Assembly: GCA_034429475.1 (NCBI GenBank)
Contig: DAOUGD010000238.1
Location: forward strand, 1 to 8,389
Length of the DNA stretch: 8,389 nt
Reading direction: 5' to 3'
Source of the DNA: JAKQHY01 sp034429475
GTDB taxonomy: Bacteria; Chloroflexota; Anaerolineae; B4-G1; SLSP01
Shown here: positions 1 to 6,098 of the stretch, one piece after another
Numbering within the stretch: position 1 is the stretch's first letter
Layout of the letters: each line of letters opens with the position of its first letter
Made by a program: the position numbers and the translations under genes
The notes under the pieces: generated by a model
What the model saw: only the letters and a program-made list of their open reading frames with translations
Told to the model about the DNA's origin: nothing
Databases searched by the model: none

Positions 1-1
1 G

Positions 2-46
2 CTGAAGCCCGGTGTGTACGTGTATACCCCGGCTTCAGTCGGTTTT
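2..46 (+). terminator. Hairpin with short T run, possible terminator of a plus-strand gene left of the window
   Basis: CTGAAGCC (2-9) pairs perfectly with GGCTTCAG (31-38). The inner bases GGTGT (11-15) and ATACC (24-28) can extend the stem past a small internal loop. TCGGTTTT follows on the plus strand, so the element reads as an intrinsic terminator only for a gene entering from the left. It could equally be a bidirectional end-of-operon hairpin for the Nudix gene, whose stop lies about 100 nt away, but the T run needed for that direction would fall outside the window. No gene is visible in 1-141. Confidence 0.35.
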
Positions 47-130
47 CCCCGGTGTGCTCAATTACCGGATTATTTTGTTAATCTTCATCAATCATCGGCG
101 CGCGAGTGGCGAATACTTTGTGACAGTAAC

Positions 131-161
131 CGGATTACGAATTACGTTTGACGTTTGACGT
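131..161. repeat. Heptad array over the Nudix stop codon
   Basis: Read on the minus strand the units are ACGTCAA, ACGTCAA, ACGTAAT, TCGTAAT, a clear 7-bp period with drift. The array encodes the last residues of the Nudix protein (VKRQT), supplies its TAA stop at 142-144 and continues into the intergenic DNA. The core ACCGGATTA just beyond the array also occurs at 62-70. Confidence 0.7.
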
Positions 162-783
162 AGGGTTCGATCAAGTCATCCACAGGTTGATGTTCAGTGA
201 GGCGGGCGTAGAGGGCGCGCAGGAGCGGTTCTTGTTGGAGGACGAAGTAGGCATCTATGGCGCTGGTGTGCTCGCCTTGTCGCAGCAGATCGAGAGCTTG
301 CGGGATGGGCGTTGGGCGCACTTCGATGACTTCGGCGGCCTCCGGGTCATTCGTGGCGGATAGGCGCACGTCAAGGGCAAGGTAGCCGAAAAATTCCATC
401 GTGGTGAAGCCCGGCGCGCAGAAGGTGCGGCCCAGCGCGTAGATGGCGTCCGTTTGCCCGCCGACTTCTTCCCACAATTCGCGCCGCGCGAGCTCGCGGT
501 AGTCGTCGCCGTGGAAGTCGTGCGTGCTGCCCGCCGGAATTTCCCACAGCCAGGTATCAATGATGTAGCGGTACTGGCGGATGAGGACAATCTCACCGAC
601 AGAGGTGACGGGCACGACGAAGACCGCCGCGCCTTTGACAGGGTAGTTGTAAGTACATTCGACGCCGTTCGGCAAATGGATGCGATCCCGGCGCAGAGCA
701 AAACGTGCGTCAACCGGCTGCTCCGTCGTCTCCAATATCGTCCAGCCGAGGCGCTCGGCGTTGGGTTTATCATTTGCAGGCAT
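142..783 (-). CDS. Nudix hydrolase, ADP-ribose pyrophosphatase-like
   Basis: This is a 213-residue cytoplasmic Nudix enzyme. It probably hydrolyses ADP-ribose or a similar nucleoside diphosphate derivative to AMP plus a phosphosugar; the substrate is inferred. Visible landmarks are RQYRY (69-73), typical of ADP-ribose pyrophosphatases, then EIPAG (81-85), the Nudix helix RELWEEVGG (101-109) with metal-binding Glu105 and Glu106, and APGFTTMEFF (123-132), where the family has its substrate loop. The Nudix box departs from G-x5-E-x7-REUxEExGU: the loop after Gly85 is two residues longer, Asp93 stands where Glu is usual, and the last position is Gly. I chose Met at 783 because AAGGAG lies 5 nt upstream. 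An upstream in-frame ATG at 855 would add 24 residues that only translate the intergenic heptad repeat. The gene lies 68 nt after GH31 and is probably cotranscribed with it. Its C-terminus is encoded by another heptad array. Confidence 0.9.
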   Translation of the reverse strand: MPANDKPNAERLGWTILETTEQPVDARFALRRDRIHLPNGVECTYNYPVKGAAVFVVPVTSVGEIVLIRQYRYIIDTWLWEIPAGSTHDFHGDDYRELARRELWEEVGGQTDAIYALGRTFCAPGFTTMEFFGYLALDVRLSATNDPEAAEVIEVRPTPIPQALDLLRQGEHTSAIDAYFVLQQEPLLRALYARLTEHQPVDDLIEPYVKRQT

Positions 784-788
784 AAAGT

Positions 789-794
789 CTCCTT
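789..794 (-). promoter_or_regulatory. Ribosome binding site that fixes the Nudix start
   Basis: AAGGAG on the minus strand, 5 nt before the ATG at 783. The alternative ATG at 855 overlaps the GH31 stop (ATGA) and has only repeat sequence behind it, so the downstream start is preferred. Confidence 0.75.
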
Positions 795-800
795 TGTGAA

Positions 801-853
801 GAGGCAGGAGGCAGGATGCAGGGTTCTTCCTCTTGCCTCCTGCTTCTTGCCTC
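801..853. repeat. Inverted heptad array between GH31 and Nudix genes
   Basis: The left arm has three heptads (GAGGCAG, GAGGCAG, GATGCAG; 801-821) and the right arm four (CTTCCTC, TTGCCTC, CTGCTTC, TTGCCTC; 826-853), separated by 4 nt. The arms are complementary with a few mismatches and would form a long hairpin in the transcript between the two genes. The right arm runs into the GH31 TGA stop at 852-854. The spacer has no T run, so this is not a standard terminator. It could attenuate or process a GH31-Nudix transcript, which is inference. Confidence 0.75.
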
Positions 854-3500
854 ATAAGGTGATTTCGAGTTTTTCAAAGGGCGGGATGCCGAGGAGGGCG
901 GTGCGGCGGACGGGGTCGGTCATAACGACGGGGTAAGCGACGCCGTCGGCGAGAACCTGGCGCGGGGCGCGACGTAGGCCGTTGAGGGTGAGTTCGATGT
1001 GCTCATAGGGCGGCGTGAAGTTGCCCGCGCGTTCCCAGGTAATGGTAATCCGCTCGGCGGTCTGCACAAGGTGGAAACGGCTGTAGCAATAGTCGCCGTC
1101 CCGATAGGTAAAGCCTTCGCCCGCGTCCTCGTATAGCTCGCTGGTAGCCTCGCCGGGCGCGGGCAGCGGGTAGACGCCCAGGCGCAGGAATTTCTGCACG
1201 CGCTGCTCCACGCTGGAGGCGAACTCGCCCATCGGCAGCACCGCGCCGGCGCGGACGAAAAGCGGCATGGTTTCCAGGGGGGCGAAGGTCTCAACGGATT
1301 GAACGGATTGAACGGGGTCCGTTGCATAGAGCCGGTTGGTCCAGAAGTCGTACCAGCCGCCGGGGGGGAGGGTGACGGGGCGGGAGGTCGCGCCCGGCTC
1401 GCCGATGGGGGCCACGAGCAGGGCGTCGCCGCAGAGGAAGGCGTCTTCCACATCCCAGAGCGCAGCAGCTTCAGGAGCGTCCCACCCCAACGGGCGCACC
1501 ATCGGCCAGCCGCGCTGACACATCTGCCAGATGGCGGTGTAGAGATACGGCAACAATTCGTAGCGCAGTTGGATGAAGCGGCGCACGATGCTCAGGTACG
1601 GCTCGCCGTAACTCCACGGCTCCTGATCCGCCGTGTTTTTGGAGGTGTGCGCGCGGAACAGCGGCAGAAAGGCTGCCATCTGTATCCAGCGCGTGAAGAG
1701 TTCGCCATCGGCCTCGCCCGCGAAGCCGCCCGTATCCGGGCCGGTGAAACCCAGGCCGGAGAGTCCCAGGCCGATGATCTCCGGGACGGTGAGCCGCAGC
1801 GATTCCCAGGTGCTCTGGTTGTCGCCCGTCCACGAAATCGCGTGGCGCTGCACGCCCGCCCACCCCGCGCGGGTGATGACGATGGGGCGCGTCTCCGGGC
1901 GCAACGCCAGCAAGCCCTCGCGGGTGGCGCGCACCATCTCCATCCCGTAGAGGTTGTGCGCTTCGGCGTGATCGCCGCCGCGCCCTTCCAGGCTGTGGCG
2001 GAGCGGGAGAGGCAGCGTCGTCGTCTTGGGCTGCGCGAAAGCCGCCGGCTCGTTCATGTCGTTCCAGAAGCCGGCGATGCCGATGTCGAGCAAAGGCCGA
2101 TACAGTTCCCCCCACCAGGCGCGCGTCGCCGGATCGGTGAAATCGGGGAACGCGCTCAGGCCGGGCCAGACGGGGGCGTGGAAGACGCGACCATCCGGCG
2201 TCTTGCAGAAGTGACCGCCGGCCAACCCGCTGCGATAGACGGAGTAGCGCGGGTCTTTCTTAATGCCGGGGTCAATCATGGTGATGGTTTTAATCCCCTG
2301 CGCGCGCAAGTCAGCCACGAGCTGCGGCAAATTGGGGAAACGCCGTTTGTCCCAGGTGAAACAGCGGAAGTTATCCAGGTAGTCAATGTCCAGGTAGATG
2401 GCGTCGCAGGGCACGTCGTGCTTCTTGAAATCCTGCGCCAGTTTCCGCACGCGGGACTCCGGGTAATACGACCAGCGGCACTGTTGATAGCCGAGCATCC
2501 ACAGCGGCGGCAGATCGTGCCGCCCGGTGAGTTCCGTGTAGCGCTCCAACATCGTCGGCAGCGATCCCGTCATCACATAATAGCGCAACTCCCCGCCCGC
2601 AAAGCGATGGCTGGCGATGTCAGGCACACTTTCGCCCAGGTCGAATTCGGCGTAGTGCGGGTTTTCGTAAAAGACGGCGTAGTCCGTAGTCCGTAGTCCG
2701 TAGTCTGTAGTCTGTTCAGGATTGATAGATTCGCCATTCGCCATTCGCCATTCGCTATTCGCCGCTTCCTGCACGCTCACATACATGGGGATGTTGAGGT
2801 CAATCGGGTCGTCGCCGGGGGCGTAGCCGGAAGGATCGGTGTTCCAGAGGATGTGGGTGCGACCGCGCCGGTTGCCGGGGGTGGCGCGCTCGCCCAGACC
2901 GAAGAGGCGCTCGGTGGACGCGAGGGCGGTGCGGTGGCGCAGTTCGCCGCCCGGCCCCCAGGCCACATCCATGTCGGCGCGAAGCAGGCGGCTGTCCGCG
3001 TCGGCGATGATGACCTGCGCCGTATCCAGCGCCACGCCAACGGTGAGGGCGGCAGTGCTCAGAAAGCAAACGGCGTCGGCCTGGATCAGTTCGATGGCGG
3101 GCGCGGGCCATTCATCCAACGGTTTGGCGATGGCGTAGGGGATCGGTTCGGGGACGGCGGCGTGGACATGCGGCTTAACCCGGATGCGCACTAAGTCCGG
3201 CGCGAAGAAGACGATCTCGATGACGGCGCGCTCCGTGGTGAACGTCGCGCCGCGCGCGGTGGGCGCGACGATGCGCACGCGGCCCGGCGTTGTCCATGCG
3301 TCCGGCCAGGTGGGGCGCGGCGGCTGATTTAGCTCGCGGTTGAAGGCGTGCAGGCGGTCGAGTCCGCGCCGGGGCTGACCGGCGGCGTTCCAGCCGGATT
3401 CGGCCCAGGCTTTGCGGAAACGATACAGGACGGAATGGACGGCGGTTTCAGCGCCGATCAGGCGGATGGTATCAAGGGTGCTGCCTAGTAAGGTTGGCAT
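852..3500 (-). CDS. Alpha-glucosidase, glycoside hydrolase family 31
   Basis: This 882-residue retaining alpha-glucosidase (likely EC 3.2.1.20) removes terminal glucose from maltose- or isomaltose-type oligosaccharides. No signal peptide is visible, so it should act in the cytoplasm. In order: an N-terminal extension (about 1-70), the mutarotase-like N-domain with NIPMYVSV (236-243) and FYENPHYAEFDLG (277-289), then the (beta/alpha)8 barrel with LDIDYLDNFRCFTWD (370-384), nucleophile Asp481 in WNDMNEP, acid/base Asp560 in TGDN, GFTGPDTGGF (584-593) and FRAHTS (615-620). A beta C-domain of DUF5110 type follows. The start at 3500 has AGGAG 5 nt upstream; an in-frame ATG at 3560 would add 20 residues that translate the leader repeat. 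Oddities are an in-frame 27-residue repeat insertion (248-274), placed where relatives have a short hairpin before the 'FFDN' strand, and a VQSVQSVE stretch (730-737) from a nonamer repeat. All catalytic motifs are intact. The Nudix gene follows after 68 nt. Confidence 0.95.
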   Translation of the reverse strand: MPTLLGSTLDTIRLIGAETAVHSVLYRFRKAWAESGWNAAGQPRRGLDRLHAFNRELNQPPRPTWPDAWTTPGRVRIVAPTARGATFTTERAVIEIVFFAPDLVRIRVKPHVHAAVPEPIPYAIAKPLDEWPAPAIELIQADAVCFLSTAALTVGVALDTAQVIIADADSRLLRADMDVAWGPGGELRHRTALASTERLFGLGERATPGNRRGRTHILWNTDPSGYAPGDDPIDLNIPMYVSVQEAANSEWRMANGESINPEQTTDYGLRTTDYAVFYENPHYAEFDLGESVPDIASHRFAGGELRYYVMTGSLPTMLERYTELTGRHDLPPLWMLGYQQCRWSYYPESRVRKLAQDFKKHDVPCDAIYLDIDYLDNFRCFTWDKRRFPNLPQLVADLRAQGIKTITMIDPGIKKDPRYSVYRSGLAGGHFCKTPDGRVFHAPVWPGLSAFPDFTDPATRAWWGELYRPLLDIGIAGFWNDMNEPAAFAQPKTTTLPLPLRHSLEGRGGDHAEAHNLYGMEMVRATREGLLALRPETRPIVITRAGWAGVQRHAISWTGDNQSTWESLRLTVPEIIGLGLSGLGFTGPDTGGFAGEADGELFTRWIQMAAFLPLFRAHTSKNTADQEPWSYGEPYLSIVRRFIQLRYELLPYLYTAIWQMCQRGWPMVRPLGWDAPEAAALWDVEDAFLCGDALLVAPIGEPGATSRPVTLPPGGWYDFWTNRLYATDPVQSVQSVETFAPLETMPLFVRAGAVLPMGEFASSVEQRVQKFLRLGVYPLPAPGEATSELYEDAGEGFTYRDGDYCYSRFHLVQTAERITITWERAGNFTPPYEHIELTLNGLRRAPRQVLADGVAYPVVMTDPVRRTALLGIPPFEKLEITL
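1292..1315. repeat. Nonamer array inside GH31
   Basis: AACGGATTG repeats about 2.6 times with a 9-bp period. Read in the gene it encodes VQSVQSVE just after the TNRLYATDP stretch of the C-terminal beta domain, where GH31 relatives have a short variable turn before APLETMPLFVRAG. Nine-base units keep the reading frame for any copy number. Confidence 0.65.
2679..2759. repeat. 81-bp double heptad block inserted in frame in GH31
   Basis: Five heptads (GTAGTCC three times, GTAGTCT twice; 2679-2713), an 18-nt spacer, then four heptads (CGCCATT three times, CGCTATT once; 2732-2759). The block is exactly 27 codons and coincides with codon boundaries, encoding residues 248-274, including the 7-residue periodic TTDYGLRTTDY. 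The heptad type matches the intergenic arrays elsewhere in the window. The flanking GH31 sequence joins naturally without it (VSVQEAA to AVFYEN). Confidence 0.85.
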
Positions 3501-3505
3501 AAGGA

Positions 3506-3510
3506 CTCCT
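3506..3510 (-). promoter_or_regulatory. Ribosome binding site that fixes the GH31 start
   Basis: AGGAG on the minus strand, 5 nt before the ATG at 3500. It abuts the edge of the leader heptad array, so folding of the array could affect its access (inference). Confidence 0.7.
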
Positions 3511-3514
3511 ATGA

Positions 3515-3606
3515 GAGAAACTGGAAATCGGAAACTGGAAATTGGTAATTTGTAGCCCACTCTTGATTGCCGATTTCTAATTACCGATTTCTGATCACCG
3601 ATTCCA
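3515..3606. repeat. Inverted heptad array in the GH31 leader
   Basis: The left arm (3515-3549) reads GAGAAAC, TGGAAAT, CGGAAAC, TGGAAAT, TGGTAAT. The right arm (3565-3606) reads GATTGCC, GATTTCT, AATTACC, GATTTCT, GATCACC, GATTCCA. A 15-nt core (3550-3564) separates them. The arms are imperfectly complementary and would fold into a long hairpin. The right arm starts next to a TATAAT box and the left arm ends 5 nt from the GH31 ribosome binding site, so most of the presumed 5' leader consists of repeat. Confidence 0.75.
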
Positions 3607-3612
3607 ATTATA
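3607..3612 (-). promoter_or_regulatory. Candidate -10 box for GH31-Nudix transcription
   Basis: A perfect TATAAT on the minus strand lies between the terminator of the upstream gene and the GH31 start, about 105 nt before the ATG. No good -35 hexamer stands 16-18 nt upstream (TTCCCC at 17 nt). The position is right, but the call rests on one hexamer in an AT-rich stretch. Confidence 0.4.
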
Positions 3613-3633
3613 CTCTAACCGAGAAGAATGGGG

Positions 3634-3669
3634 AAAACACGCCGGCCCCGGAGTGTTCCGGGGCCGGCG
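3634..3669 (-). terminator. Intrinsic terminator of the exported-protein gene
   Basis: A perfect 13-bp inverted repeat, CGCCGGCCCCGGA (3640-3652) and its complement (3657-3669), encloses a 4-nt loop. On the minus strand the stem is followed by TGTTTTCC. It lies 36 nt after the stop of the gene at 3705-4859 and separates it from the GH31 unit. Confidence 0.85.
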
Positions 3670-3704
3670 GTATGGCTTGCTATCACCAGGCAGCAGTGCG
3701 AGGG

Positions 3705-4859
3705 CTACGGCTGCACGTAAATCAGCGTGGGATTATCCCAGTAGGCGTCATTGTGCTTGACGGCCCACTTCGCGTGCGCGCGCAGGTAGAATGTGACCTG
3801 TCCTGCCTCACCGACAGTGGCCGTTACCAGGTTGGTTGGTTGGTAGACATCGTAAATGTACTTAGGCTCGCTCCAGAGGATCGTATCTGAGAAAGGGTCA
3901 GTGCCGCCGTTTGGTTCAAGGCCAACCTGGAAATAGAAAGCATCCGGGTCGCCGCAAGAAATCAGCGACGAATCCTCGTTGCACGACCACGCGTGAGCGT
4001 AGAACCAGCCTTCAACTGTAGCGCCCGGCTCCAGGTTTGAGACCACCTGGTAATAGCCCGCGTGAATCTTGCGATAGAAGCCAAAACACATTCCCGCATA
4101 GTATCCCTGGTAGATACGCCCATAACTGCTAAACGGGTGTTGATTGGGAATGACCTTGCACTCTGGTCGCCCATAGTCGCCTTCTTCCCACCACGTCACC
4201 CACCCTTCAGGGGTGAAGATTTCGCCATACTGCTGTCCGGTGAACGTGTCGCGCGTCCAGTTGCCATAGTTCTCATACTGGTTATCCACCGGCAGGCCGA
4301 TGCCTTCAAAGCCGGGGTTGACGAGCAAATTGACGCCGGGCGCTTGATAGGGGCGGGTTACTAACGGGAGACTGAGTTGATAAACTTGTTCAGCGGCGCG
4401 GATGGTGTGCGTCGAGACGCCGTAATGCACAAGGCCGCCGGTCAGTTCGAGCGTGTTGGTCAGCCAGCCCACGTAGCCCGTCTCCACAGTGACGACCACC
4501 GGCTGCGTCCACGCGCCGCCCTGGGGGATCACGGGCGTCCACACCAGCCGGCCGCCGGGCAAGACGGTCGTGCCGGCCAGGGTTTCGTCGGTGAAGACGT
4601 GCAGCGGCAGCGTGTCGGTGAGGATAATGGGGATCGCGTCGTAGGGATTGCCGATCACTTCAAGCGTGTAAGTCAAGCGCGCGCCCGATTGCACAAAGCC
4701 AGAGGGGGTGCTGGACTGGCGGATCGTCAGCGCCGGCTCTATGGCGGCCCGACTCAGATCGGAAGCTAACGTTCGATCCCCAAACACCCCCATCGTAAGT
4801 ACGAGCAGCACAAGTCCTGTCAATACCGTTGTAAGGGCAAAATTGCGTGTCACCGACAT
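3705..4859 (-). CDS. Exported protein of unknown function with a DUF11-like repeat and a C-terminal NPGFE-type domain
   Basis: This 384-residue product is probably exported. Residues 1-34 are a signal sequence or membrane anchor: a basic start, then a hydrophobic core (about 8-26). Residues 45-135 resemble a DUF11-like beta-sandwich (LTYTLEVIGN, IILTDTLP, GGRLVWTPVIPQGG). A linker with YQLSLPLVTRPYQAPG (160-175) follows; this motif recurs in surface proteins of Chloroflexota, where it joins ectodomains. The last 205 residues begin NLLVNPGFEG (177-186) and end AYWDNPTLIYVQP, the layout of a carbohydrate-binding-like beta-sandwich, rich in Trp and Tyr with Cys at 234, 258, 293 and 302 that could form disulfides outside the cell. 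No catalytic motif is seen. The start at 4859 has AAGGAGG 7 nt upstream, and a strong terminator follows the stop. It is probably monocistronic apart from a possible small upstream ORF. The binding role is inference. Confidence 0.85.
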   Translation of the reverse strand: MSVTRNFALTTVLTGLVLLVLTMGVFGDRTLASDLSRAAIEPALTIRQSSTPSGFVQSGARLTYTLEVIGNPYDAIPIILTDTLPLHVFTDETLAGTTVLPGGRLVWTPVIPQGGAWTQPVVVTVETGYVGWLTNTLELTGGLVHYGVSTHTIRAAEQVYQLSLPLVTRPYQAPGVNLLVNPGFEGIGLPVDNQYENYGNWTRDTFTGQQYGEIFTPEGWVTWWEEGDYGRPECKVIPNQHPFSSYGRIYQGYYAGMCFGFYRKIHAGYYQVVSNLEPGATVEGWFYAHAWSCNEDSSLISCGDPDAFYFQVGLEPNGGTDPFSDTILWSEPKYIYDVYQPTNLVTATVGEAGQVTFYLRAHAKWAVKHNDAYWDNPTLIYVQP

Positions 4860-4881
4860 ACGATTACCTCCTTCACCGCCG

Positions 4882-4938
4882 TCAAATCCCGCTCAGTTCA
4901 AGGCGAGTGACGCCGGTGTTGTTGTCTAAAGTGGGCAT
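4882..4938 (-). CDS. Possible 18-residue leader peptide or upstream ORF
   Basis: ATG at 4936-4938 has GGAG 6 nt upstream and is followed by 18 codons (MPTLDNNTGVTRLELSGI) and TGA at 4882-4884. The stop lies 22 nt before the ATG of the exported-protein gene, so its translation could be coupled to that gene. The peptide has no membrane segment and no run of one amino acid as in amino-acid attenuators. It could also be chance or the remnant of a lost gene. The ribosome binding site and spacing are the only support. Confidence 0.3.
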   Translation of the reverse strand: MPTLDNNTGVTRLELSGI

Positions 4939-5058
4939 ACGCTTCTCCAAAAATAACAGGATTTACGGAATGATAGGCTCAAAAATTCGTTTCAATCCGT
5001 TGACAAATTCTCGTCATTGTCGGCGCGGCTCGCCACATTGCCACTCCTTCGAAAATAG

Positions 5059-5121
5059 CCACAGAGGGTGCAGAAAACACAGAGGAAAAAGACAACCTCT
5101 GCGACCACTGTGTCTTTGCGG
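5059..5121. repeat. Inverted nonamer array downstream of CorA
   Basis: Seven consecutive 9-nt units: CCACAGAGG, GTGCAGAAA, ACACAGAGG, AAAAAGACA, ACCTCTGCG, ACCACTGTG, TCTTTGCGG. The first three are roughly complementary to the last three, so the array can fold back. From general knowledge, CACAGAGG/CCTCTGTG repeats of this kind occur between genes in several environmental phyla, including Chloroflexota and Planctomycetota. It starts about 48 nt after the CorA stop. Confidence 0.6.
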
Positions 5122-5168
5122 CGAGATTTTCATCCTTGCCGGTGAACCCGATTCATAAGCGTAAATCC

Positions 5169-6098
5169 CTATAACCAATCACGCTTGCTAAAAATCCATG
5201 CTACACTTACAGAAAGAACAAAGGAGACTACCAGGATGAGGGGAAATGCCAGAGGGCTTGCCTCAAAGGGAAGTCTCACATTCATTCCGTACAAACTGGC
5301 GACCAGAGTGGGCAGAGAGAGGACGATGGTAATCGAAGCCAGGAATTTCATCACGATGTTGAGGTTGTTGGAGATGATTGAAGCAAACGCATCCATCATC
5401 TGGCTGAGAATGGCGCCGGCAATGTTGACCATTTCAATGGCCTGTTGGTTTTCGGTGAGGACGTCTTCCAGCAGTTCCAAATCGTCGGGATAAGTTTGGA
5501 AAAGCTGACTGCGCTGCAAGCGTTCCATCATCAATTCATTGGATTTGAGCGCGGTGGTGAAGTAAGTCAAGCTCTTCTCATATTTCAGCAGCTCCAGCAC
5601 TTCCTGATTGCGCATCGAGCGTTGTAGCTTGTCTTCGAGGGCGTCCACCCGTCGGTTGATCTCACGCAAATAGTTAAGATACTGCGTGGCCGTTCTGAGG
5701 AACAGGTTCAACGTCAGGCGGTTCCGCTTGTTGGTGGACATGCCACGCATCCGCCCGCTGGTCACTTCACGGAGCAAGTCGCTATCCATGCGGCAGATCG
5801 TCACCACAAAAGTAGGCGAAAGCATAATTCCCAGGGGAATCGTCGTATAAGGAACATCTGCCACATCGCCTTGATAGTGAGGAATCTTAATGACGATGAG
5901 GGTATCGCCATTGGATTTCTCAACCCGCGAGCGCTCGTCGAGGTCGAGTGCATACGAGATAAAATCGGCGGGGATGCCCATCGCCTGAAGCCGGGAAATC
6001 TCCTCCGGCGTGGGGTCTACTGCGCGGATCCAGCTTCCAGCGACAACTTCACTGACCTGGACCAATCCTTCATCCGTTGTCTTAAAAATCGTAATCAT
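5169..6098 (-). CDS. corA: CorA-family divalent cation (Mg2+/Co2+) transporter
   Basis: This 309-residue inner-membrane channel of the CorA family forms pentamers that let Mg2+ in down the membrane potential. The N-terminal cytoplasmic alpha/beta domain spans about 1-140, and a long helical, charged stalk spans about 140-245 (RRVDALEDKLQRSMRNQEVL). TM1 (about 248-270) ends in the YGMN signature (270-273). The usual periplasmic loop VRLPFEASP, TM2 (about 283-303) and a basic tail ending SKRDWL follow. The GMN motif is the ion selectivity filter and is intact, and the length is normal for the family. The start at 6098 has AAGGAGG 6 nt upstream. The gene stands alone between two long intergenic regions. 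A -10 box about 245 nt upstream predicts a long 5' leader. Zinc or cobalt transport cannot be excluded from sequence alone. Confidence 0.93.
   Translation of the reverse strand: MITIFKTTDEGLVQVSEVVAGSWIRAVDPTPEEISRLQAMGIPADFISYALDLDERSRVEKSNGDTLIVIKIPHYQGDVADVPYTTIPLGIMLSPTFVVTICRMDSDLLREVTSGRMRGMSTNKRNRLTLNLFLRTATQYLNYLREINRRVDALEDKLQRSMRNQEVLELLKYEKSLTYFTTALKSNELMMERLQRSQLFQTYPDDLELLEDVLTENQQAIEMVNIAGAILSQMMDAFASIISNNLNIVMKFLASITIVLSLPTLVASLYGMNVRLPFEASPLAFPLILVVSFVLSVSVAWIFSKRDWL

Larger units (their letters stand above)
4860..5168. other. Intergenic region between CorA and the exported-protein gene
   Basis: These 309 nt hold, in minus-strand order from CorA, a nonamer inverted array, a possible AT-rich promoter zone (TATCAT at 4970-4975 with only a weak -35), a possible 18-codon ORF, and the AAGGAGG site of the exported-protein gene. 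No clear intrinsic terminator for CorA was found. Only a 7-bp AAAGACA/TGTCTTT pairing without a good T run is present, within the nonamer array. Confidence 0.5.

Noticed and set aside
801..853. CRISPR-like repeats
   Set aside because: Units are 7 bp and contiguous, with no spacers of constant length and no cas genes nearby; the same holds for the other arrays.
784..855. Longer Nudix start at 855 overlapping the GH31 stop (ATGA)
   Set aside because: The extra 24 residues translate the heptad hairpin, and the start at 783 has a strong AAGGAG site at good spacing.
1299..2696. A 465-codon open frame on the plus strand
   Set aside because: It lies wholly antisense to GH31, whose catalytic motifs are intact; long antisense frames are expected in GC-rich genes, and its product shows no recognisable domain.
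3501..3560. Longer GH31 start at 3560
   Set aside because: The extra 20 residues are translated leader repeat, and the ATG at 3500 has its own AGGAG.
4991..5030. Plus-strand TTGACA at about 5000 as a -35 box
   Set aside because: No -10-like hexamer stands at 16-18 nt and no plus-strand gene follows.
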